A DNA stretch of 50,394 bases. Origin: Photobacterium lucens. Its GTDB lineage: Bacteria; Pseudomonadota; Gammaproteobacteria; Enterobacterales; Vibrionaceae. A model generated the notes under the pieces. That model was given only the letters and a program-made list of their open reading frames with translations. It made no database searches and was not told the origin of the DNA. The DNA lies in NCBI RefSeq assembly GCF_009873615.1, contig NZ_SSMG01000439.1:1-50394 (forward strand). The letters run 5' to 3'. A program made the translations under genes and the position numbers. Numbering within the stretch: position 1 is the stretch's first letter; each line of letters opens with the position of its first letter. Below are positions 45,838 through 50,394 of the stretch, piece by piece.

Positions 45838-46596
45838 ATGCTAACAGTTAAAAGCATACCCGCATTTAATGACAATTACATCTGGCTCATTCACAACAAA
45901 GAAAATCATTGTGTTGTCGTCGATCCGGGCGATGCAACCCCGGTTTTTGAAGCATTAGAAAAAAATAATCTTACGCTGGACGCTATTCTTATCACCCACC
46001 ACCATTCTGATCACATCGGTGGGATCAGCGAATTAAAACGCCGTTTCCCGACAATCAAAGTCGTAGGCCCTGCAAGCGAGCCAATCCCTGGTATCACCCA
46101 ACCTGTCGAAGATGGCGACCAAGTCGATATTTTCGGTGAACGTTTTATGGTCATGAGCGTACCAGGCCATACACTAGGGCACGTTGTATACGTGGGAGAT
46201 GAGAAACTATTTTGTGGTGACACACTTTTCTCTGCTGGCTGTGGTCGCTTATTTGAAGGCACGCCTGCCCAAATGTTCGATTCACTACAAAAAATTGCGG
46301 CACTTCCTGACGAAACAGAAATTTTTTGTGCCCATGAATACACCGCAAGCAACCTTGCTTTTGCCCTTGTTGCTGAGCAAGACAACCCTCATTTGCAGAA
46401 ATATCGCGATAAAGTAATTCGCCTTCGTGCAAATGGGGAAAGTACGTTGCCATCAACATTAAGCTTAGAAAAGTTGATCAATCCATTCCTTCGTTGTGAT
46501 CAGCCAAGCATCAAACGTTCTGTCGCAGACAAAGCGTATGACGACTCTGATCTTGAGACATTCGCAGCACTTCGACGCTGGAAGGATAAGTTTTAA
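45838..46596 (+). CDS. gloB: hydroxyacylglutathione hydrolase (glyoxalase II) GloB
   Basis: Hydrolyses S-D-lactoylglutathione in methylglyoxal detoxification; 252 aa (E. coli 251). The metallo-beta-lactamase metal motif is THHHSDH at 53-59, with further ligands H in VPGHTLGHV and D in [18 protein letters not shown]. The C-terminal HAGH domain is present. A GGAG site lies before the ATG. Its order yafS-gloB-mltD matches E. coli. The gene ends about 70 bases before mltD with a hairpin in the gap. Confidence 0.95.
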   Translation: MLTVKSIPAFNDNYIWLIHNKENHCVVVDPGDATPVFEALEKNNLTLDAILITHHHSDHIGGISELKRRFPTIKVVGPASEPIPGITQPVEDGDQVDIFGERFMVMSVPGHTLGHVVYVGDEKLFCGDTLFSAGCGRLFEGTPAQMFDSLQKIAALPDETEIFCAHEYTASNLAFALVAEQDNPHLQKYRDKVIRLRANGESTLPSTLSLEKLINPFLRCDQPSIKRSVADKAYDDSDLETFAALRRWKDKF

Positions 46597-46615
46597 TTGA
46601 CGAAGTCTTGTCACT

Positions 46616-46650
46616 AAGGTGGTTGGACAAGTATTATCTCCAGCCACTTT
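46616..46650 (+). other. hairpin between gloB and mltD
   Basis: AAGGTGGTTGG (46616-46626) pairs with CCAGCCACTTT (46640-46650), 11 bp with two G-T pairs, 13-base loop; no T-run. It is directly before the mltD start (46668). It may limit readthrough or shield the ribosome site. Confidence 0.5.
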
Positions 46651-46667
46651 ATAAAAAGACGACTGTC

Positions 46668-48230
46668 ATGAAATCACGAATTCTATTAGCAAGCGTGCTT
46701 TTGCTTGTCGGCTGTGAAACCACGCAGCCCCCTGCAAAAAAAGCCGATACTAACGATACGAGTACTGTCGTTGAAAAGCCTGCAACAGTAACCCTTCCTC
46801 CTTTGTTTGAAACTCAACCAAATAAGGAAATCCCTGAGGTAAAAAAAATCACACCTCAGCAGCAAAAAGATGTCTGGGATCGCATTGCCATGCAAATCGA
46901 TACCCCAATCCCGAATAACAAACGTATCCGTTACTACCGCAACTGGTACTTAAAACACCCACGTAATTTAGAAATCATTGCCGAGCGTGCCCAGCCATTT
47001 CTGTACTACATCACAGAGCAAGTTGAAAAACGTGGCATGCCGTTAGAAATCGCCCTTCTTCCTATTGTAGAAAGCTCCTTTGATACCAATGCTTACTCTA
47101 GCAGTGCTGCAGCAGGTCTTTGGCAGATCATCCCTGATACTGGTCGCCGTTTTGGCTTAAAACAAAATAGCTGGTACGACGGTCGCCGCGATATTGTTAA
47201 ATCCACAGAAGCTGCGCTGAAACTACTCAATTATCTTCACGATAAATTTGATGGTAACTGGCAATACGCATTAGCTGCCTACAATACTGGTGAAGGCAGA
47301 GTATTTAGTGCAATAAAGAAAAATAAAGCTCTTGGTAAACCAACGGATTACTGGTCATTAGATTTACCTCAAGAAACCAGTAGCTATGTACCAAAGCTAT
47401 ACGCTATCGCTGATATCATCAAACACCAAGACAAGTATGGCTTGCACTTGCCTGCAATCAGTAATAAACCTGCGGTTGCGCTCGTCAAACCCAACACTCA
47501 AATGGATTTAGATATTGCGGCCAAATTTGCAGGTATTAGTACAGCGGAAATCAAAGATCTAAACCCAGCTTATCGTCGTGGTGTTACCGCTCCTAACGGT
47601 TTAAATCACTTACTGCTACCGATTAATCACGTAAATGAATTTAATCGTGCATTTGCCAATAACAAACGTAAATCATTAAGCACACTGACAACGACTTATA
47701 CGGTTAAATCTGGTGATAGCTTAGGTGTGATTGCAGAGCGTCATAACACCAGCGTGGCTGCGCTTAAACAAGCAAACCACCTAAAGAGCAGTCATATCCG
47801 TATTGGTCAGAAGCTAAAAGTGCCATCATCGTCAACCTCTCTGGTTAACGTACAACACCGTACGGCAATCAAACAGACCCATCATATCGTGGGACCTGGC
47901 GATACTTTGTGGGCGATTGCTCGTCAATACAATACTTCAGTTAGCTCGCTTGCAAAAGCGAACCAGCTATCAACGAAAGCCACATTACGCTTAGGTCAAA
48001 AGCTAAAAGTCAGTACGATGTCTTCGGCAAAAAGTAATATCAAGCCGACGAGTAAATCCAAAACGATTAGCTATAAAGTGAAAAGTGGTGACAGCTTGAG
48101 TGTTATTGCTCAACGTCACAAAGTTACGGTAAAACAAATAGTAAAATGGAATAATCTCGATAATAAAAAGTATCTAAAACAAGGCCAAACACTCAAACTG
48201 GTCGTAGATACAAGCAAGGTTAAAGCATGA
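46668..48230 (+). CDS. mltD: membrane-bound lytic murein transglycosylase D (MltD)
   Basis: Outer-membrane lipoprotein that cleaves peptidoglycan; 520 aa. The start at 46668 (MKSRILLASVLLLVGC) puts the lipobox cysteine at C16; a longer frame from 46608 would add 20 non-signal residues. The lytic-transglycosylase (SLT) domain spans about 100-260, with catalytic E135 in PIVESSFDT and the later AAGLWQIIPDTGRRFGL and ALAAYNTGEGRV. Three LysM domains follow (about 343-390, 404-450 and 472-515), one more than the two of E. coli MltD as I recall it. The stop overlaps the next gene by four bases. Confidence 0.95.
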   Translation: MKSRILLASVLLLVGCETTQPPAKKADTNDTSTVVEKPATVTLPPLFETQPNKEIPEVKKITPQQQKDVWDRIAMQIDTPIPNNKRIRYYRNWYLKHPRNLEIIAERAQPFLYYITEQVEKRGMPLEIALLPIVESSFDTNAYSSSAAAGLWQIIPDTGRRFGLKQNSWYDGRRDIVKSTEAALKLLNYLHDKFDGNWQYALAAYNTGEGRVFSAIKKNKALGKPTDYWSLDLPQETSSYVPKLYAIADIIKHQDKYGLHLPAISNKPAVALVKPNTQMDLDIAAKFAGISTAEIKDLNPAYRRGVTAPNGLNHLLLPINHVNEFNRAFANNKRKSLSTLTTTYTVKSGDSLGVIAERHNTSVAALKQANHLKSSHIRIGQKLKVPSSSTSLVNVQHRTAIKQTHHIVGPGDTLWAIARQYNTSVSSLAKANQLSTKATLRLGQKLKVSTMSSAKSNIKPTSKSKTISYKVKSGDSLSVIAQRHKVTVKQIVKWNNLDNKKYLKQGQTLKLVVDTSKVKA

Positions 48231-48916
48231 CACCCTCGAAAAATCCATTCATCGCTCTCGTTGATCTTTTCCGCTCACCGATTGATTGTTTTGCCGCGGT
48301 ACATGAACGTCCTAAATGGGCGTTCTTACCCTATCTGATCATTATTCTTGGCTCATTTATCTTATGGGGCGGGTATTTTAATCACGTTGATCTCGCTTGG
48401 TTACAACAAGCGATGCAAAGCCAATTAGGCAGTGTTAACGAAGAAGTTAAACAAGCATGGCTAACAAAGGAAGTGCTATTAGCAGGTGAAGTCTTTAGTG
48501 ATTTTATCGGTAGAACGGCAGTTATTTTTCTATTAGCGTTATGGCTGAAAATGGCAACCAAGGGCAGTCAATATCAACATAGCTATGGTAAATGGTTAGC
48601 AGCATCTTGTTTTATCATGCTGCCTTCATTTATTGGTGATATTGCCAGTTATATTAACGTGCTCTTTAATCATGCCAATATTCTACCGAATGCCGCTGAT
48701 TTAAATAGTATCAATGGGTTATTAAAACTGCCGTTAAATAATCCTTGGGCGCCGTTTGCAACGACTATTCCACTGCTAGCGCCGTGGTATATCGCATTAA
48801 CTTATGCAGCTGTAGGTGCTTGGACAGATTTTGATCGCTCTCAAGCTATCATCGTTGCTGTACTACCTTGGCTTTTAACACTGATTGTTTGGCCACTTTT
48901 GATCCTTGTGGCCTAA
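48227..48916 (+). CDS. YIP1-family membrane protein
   Basis: 229 aa with about five hydrophobic helices (roughly 30-50, 95-112, 130-150, 175-195 and 205-225). Yip1-type features include the N-terminal NPFIALVDLFRSPIDCFAAV and a mid-section W/P pattern. Function in bacteria unknown. Its ATG overlaps the mltD stop by four bases, so it is translated together with mltD, suggesting a role in envelope or peptidoglycan-related processes (inference). Confidence 0.8.
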   Translation: MTPSKNPFIALVDLFRSPIDCFAAVHERPKWAFLPYLIIILGSFILWGGYFNHVDLAWLQQAMQSQLGSVNEEVKQAWLTKEVLLAGEVFSDFIGRTAVIFLLALWLKMATKGSQYQHSYGKWLAASCFIMLPSFIGDIASYINVLFNHANILPNAADLNSINGLLKLPLNNPWAPFATTIPLLAPWYIALTYAAVGAWTDFDRSQAIIVAVLPWLLTLIVWPLLILVA

Positions 48917-48934
48917 CACAGCAAGCTAAAATAA

Positions 48935-49789
48935 TTAGTGATTTAATCTAAACGTTGCTAATAGTGGATTATGATCAGAAGCATCCGTTCGTGGTGCTTC
49001 TGATGCCACTAACCTCAAATCTCGATAATACAAATGATCCAACGGCTTACCTAATACACGAATACGTTGATCATCTGCAAAACTCACTTCTTTTAAGCCT
49101 AACGAATGGGCAAATGACTTCAACACTTTGATCCTGCCTTGACGCCAAGTGTTAAAATCCCCCGCCAAAATAATGGGTCCAGTATGGTTTGCTAATACTG
49201 ATTTTAAGCTATTAAGCTGCGCTTTATATTCATCCAATCCCAACGCAAAATTCACCCCGTGTAAATTCACTACAGCCAATGTTTGTCCATTTGACAGTGA
49301 AAATTCAGACAGCAATGCTGATTTTGGCAAGCGAAGCCAAGGCTCCATCGCTAAATAAGCACAAGTTTGCTTTGCATCCACACGCGATAAATTCATTACA
49401 CCTGCTGGTGTATCAAGAAAACGAAACGCATTCGCCATTCTCACTGTCCAGCTATTCGCATCTAAATACGATTTTAAATCCGTATTTAAGCTTGCTTCTT
49501 GCAATAAGACTAAATCCGTTCCATGCGCATACTGCTCTAACGCACTACGCCAATTACTGCGCTGTTGCTTATAAATATTCCAAACAGCTACCGTTAACTC
49601 ACCATCAATGTCTAATGGTGGTGCTATCACGCTTTCCATACAACGATATGAAAAATGAGGAGCAAAAACCTCATTGGTAACATCAGGCTGAGTGGATACA
49701 TCAAATGATGCATTAAACGCACCTAAACCTAAGGCACCAGCAACAACCCCGACACCAGCAACAAGTTTTGTTTTTGTATAACGTGCCAT
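48935..49789 (-). CDS. yafD: endonuclease/exonuclease/phosphatase family protein YafD
   Basis: 284 aa from the start at 49789 (AAGGG 6 bases upstream; a longer frame to 49810 adds 7 residues). A hydrophobic N-terminal segment (about 10-30) may be a signal or anchor. The EEP nuclease-fold motifs are NIYKQQRSNWRSAL-like, VLLQEASL (Glu, near 101), LAGDFNTWR (Asp/Asn, near 218) and ASDHNPLLATF (Asp/His, near 275). E. coli yafD lies near mltD too. Substrate unknown (DNA, phospho-lipid or phospho-sugar are all possible). Confidence 0.85.
   Translation of the reverse strand: MARYTKTKLVAGVGVVAGALGLGAFNASFDVSTQPDVTNEVFAPHFSYRCMESVIAPPLDIDGELTVAVWNIYKQQRSNWRSALEQYAHGTDLVLLQEASLNTDLKSYLDANSWTVRMANAFRFLDTPAGVMNLSRVDAKQTCAYLAMEPWLRLPKSALLSEFSLSNGQTLAVVNLHGVNFALGLDEYKAQLNSLKSVLANHTGPIILAGDFNTWRQGRIKVLKSFAHSLGLKEVSFADDQRIRVLGKPLDHLYYRDLRLVASEAPRTDASDHNPLLATFRLNH
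48974..49004. repeat. 10-bp inverted repeat inside the yafD 3' end
   Basis: ATCAGAAGCA (48974-48983), 11-base loop, TGCTTCTGAT (48995-49004). It is within the coding region for the C-terminal SEAPRTDASDHNP part. No T-run follows on either strand. Confidence 0.6.
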
Positions 49790-49891
49790 ATTAACCCTTA
49801 AACAGAGCAAGCCAGCCCATCAAAAATGAGCTGACAAAATAAGAAAGTGAAGAATTAAAAACGTGACATTGCCTGTTTGAGGAGAAAAGGA

Positions 49892-50227
49892 TCAGTAATG
49901 TTGTCCATTATCGTAATAAGCAGTTGCTGTTAACGCAGTGAAAATCACAGCTACGTCTTGCTCTACATTATCTACCGCTTTACGAACGGCTGCGGTAATT
50001 ACAGCAGCGACTTTATCTTGCGTCTCTTGCCCACGATCAAACCATAATACTTCAACAAACGGGTAAGCATCTGATACTTCGCCATCGAAGATAAATGAAG
50101 CAGGAATGTGCTCTAGTGTAAAATCTTCTCGAGGGCATGACATTAACGGCTGTAAATCATCAACCAATGCCGTTGATAGTGCTTTTACCGTATCAAATTC
50201 AACAGCACGAAAACGAAGATGAGGCAT
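49892..50227 (-). CDS. DUF1904 family protein
   Basis: 111 aa, small alpha-beta protein resembling the tautomerase-like fold family DUF1904: PHLRFRAVEFDTVKALSTALVDDLQPLMSC and FVEVLWFDRGQETQDKVAAVITAAV. The N-terminal Pro after Met (P2) is a feature shared with tautomerases, so a catalytic proline is possible, but this is inference. It is 102 bases upstream of yafD on the same strand and may be co-transcribed; no terminator is evident between them. Confidence 0.72.
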   Translation of the reverse strand: MPHLRFRAVEFDTVKALSTALVDDLQPLMSCPREDFTLEHIPASFIFDGEVSDAYPFVEVLWFDRGQETQDKVAAVITAAVRKAVDNVEQDVAVIFTALTATAYYDNGQHY

Positions 50228-50394
50228 AAAATATCCTTAATAAGTTAAGTTAGCTGAACTAGATTACCACTTAACATAGCCTAAGCTCGATAGTTAATTG
50301 TTAGTCCCCCGTCAATCCCATCACTCGGATCATATCTCTTTAGGTTATTTCTCACCATAACAGAGCAGAAAAATAACTATTCAAACCCGGTAAA

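Noticed and set aside
45795-45875. Longer YafS start
   Set aside because: It overlaps the gloB start on the other strand; E. coli YafS begins at the MKPAR sequence.
49279-49680. Open frame antisense to yafD
   Set aside because: Composition and lack of a ribosome site indicate an antisense shadow.
1-50394. Mobile elements, CRISPR arrays, defence islands or prophage remnants
   Set aside because: No transposase, integrase, phage or Cas-like proteins, no direct-repeat arrays, and uniform core-gene content.

Overview
The window is ordinary, densely coded gammaproteobacterial chromosome, and it looks like Vibrionaceae, most likely Photobacterium or a close Vibrio relative. The reasons are the protein sequences, the moderately AT-rich DNA, the Enterobacteriaceae-like order of the ubi/mia/leuS/mrd/lip genes, and Vibrio-type family members (TIGR03503, DUF2066, DUF2069, DUF1904, YSC84/SYLF proteins). 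I see no insertion sequence, prophage, integron, toxin-antitoxin pair or CRISPR array. The species is inferred and not proven.

Relative to E. coli, as I remember its gene order, the window is three conserved blocks joined together. Block A (1 to about 22,930) has the end of a tRNA cluster (Gln, Leu), ubiF, an inserted mtgA, then miaB-ybeZ-ybeY-corC-lnt, a SYLF lipoprotein-like gene, ybeL/leuS, lptE-holA, rsfS-rlmH-mrdA-mrdB-rlpA, dacA, ybeD and lipB-lipA. Its themes are tRNA modification and charging, ribosome maturation, lipoprotein and LPS assembly, cell-wall elongation and lipoylation. Block B (about 22,940 to 36,225) has bamC-dapA, gcvR, bcp, perM with a TusA-like gene, bepA, arsC-like, wrbA-like, DUF2069, DUF2066, uraA, upp and purM-purN: envelope quality control, lysine/peptidoglycan precursor supply, and purine/pyrimidine metabolism. 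Block C (about 36,270 to the end) has yafJ, gmhA, a SulP transporter, fadE, a TIGR03503 membrane protein, dnaQ/rnhA, yafS/gloB, mltD-YIP1, yafD and a DUF1904 gene.

Most transcription units end in clear intrinsic terminators, several serving convergent genes. Many starts are not the longest possible; they were chosen from Shine-Dalgarno spacing and from remembered homologues. TTG starts ybeZ, rsfS and lipB; GTG starts lptE, purM and the SulP gene.

The most useful regulatory signals are a set of PurR-type operators around uraA, upp and purM, a FadR-type operator just downstream of a good promoter for fadE, extended -10 promoters before rsfS, dacA and purM, and a compact GC-rich inverted-repeat element before the SulP gene that I cannot assign. 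Two genes that sit in these neighbourhoods in E. coli, nadD (between holA and rsfS) and hda (near uraA), are not present. I found no convincing new multi-gene system; the unassigned SulP-upstream element, the hairpins inside operons and the uncharacterised conserved genes are the best leads.
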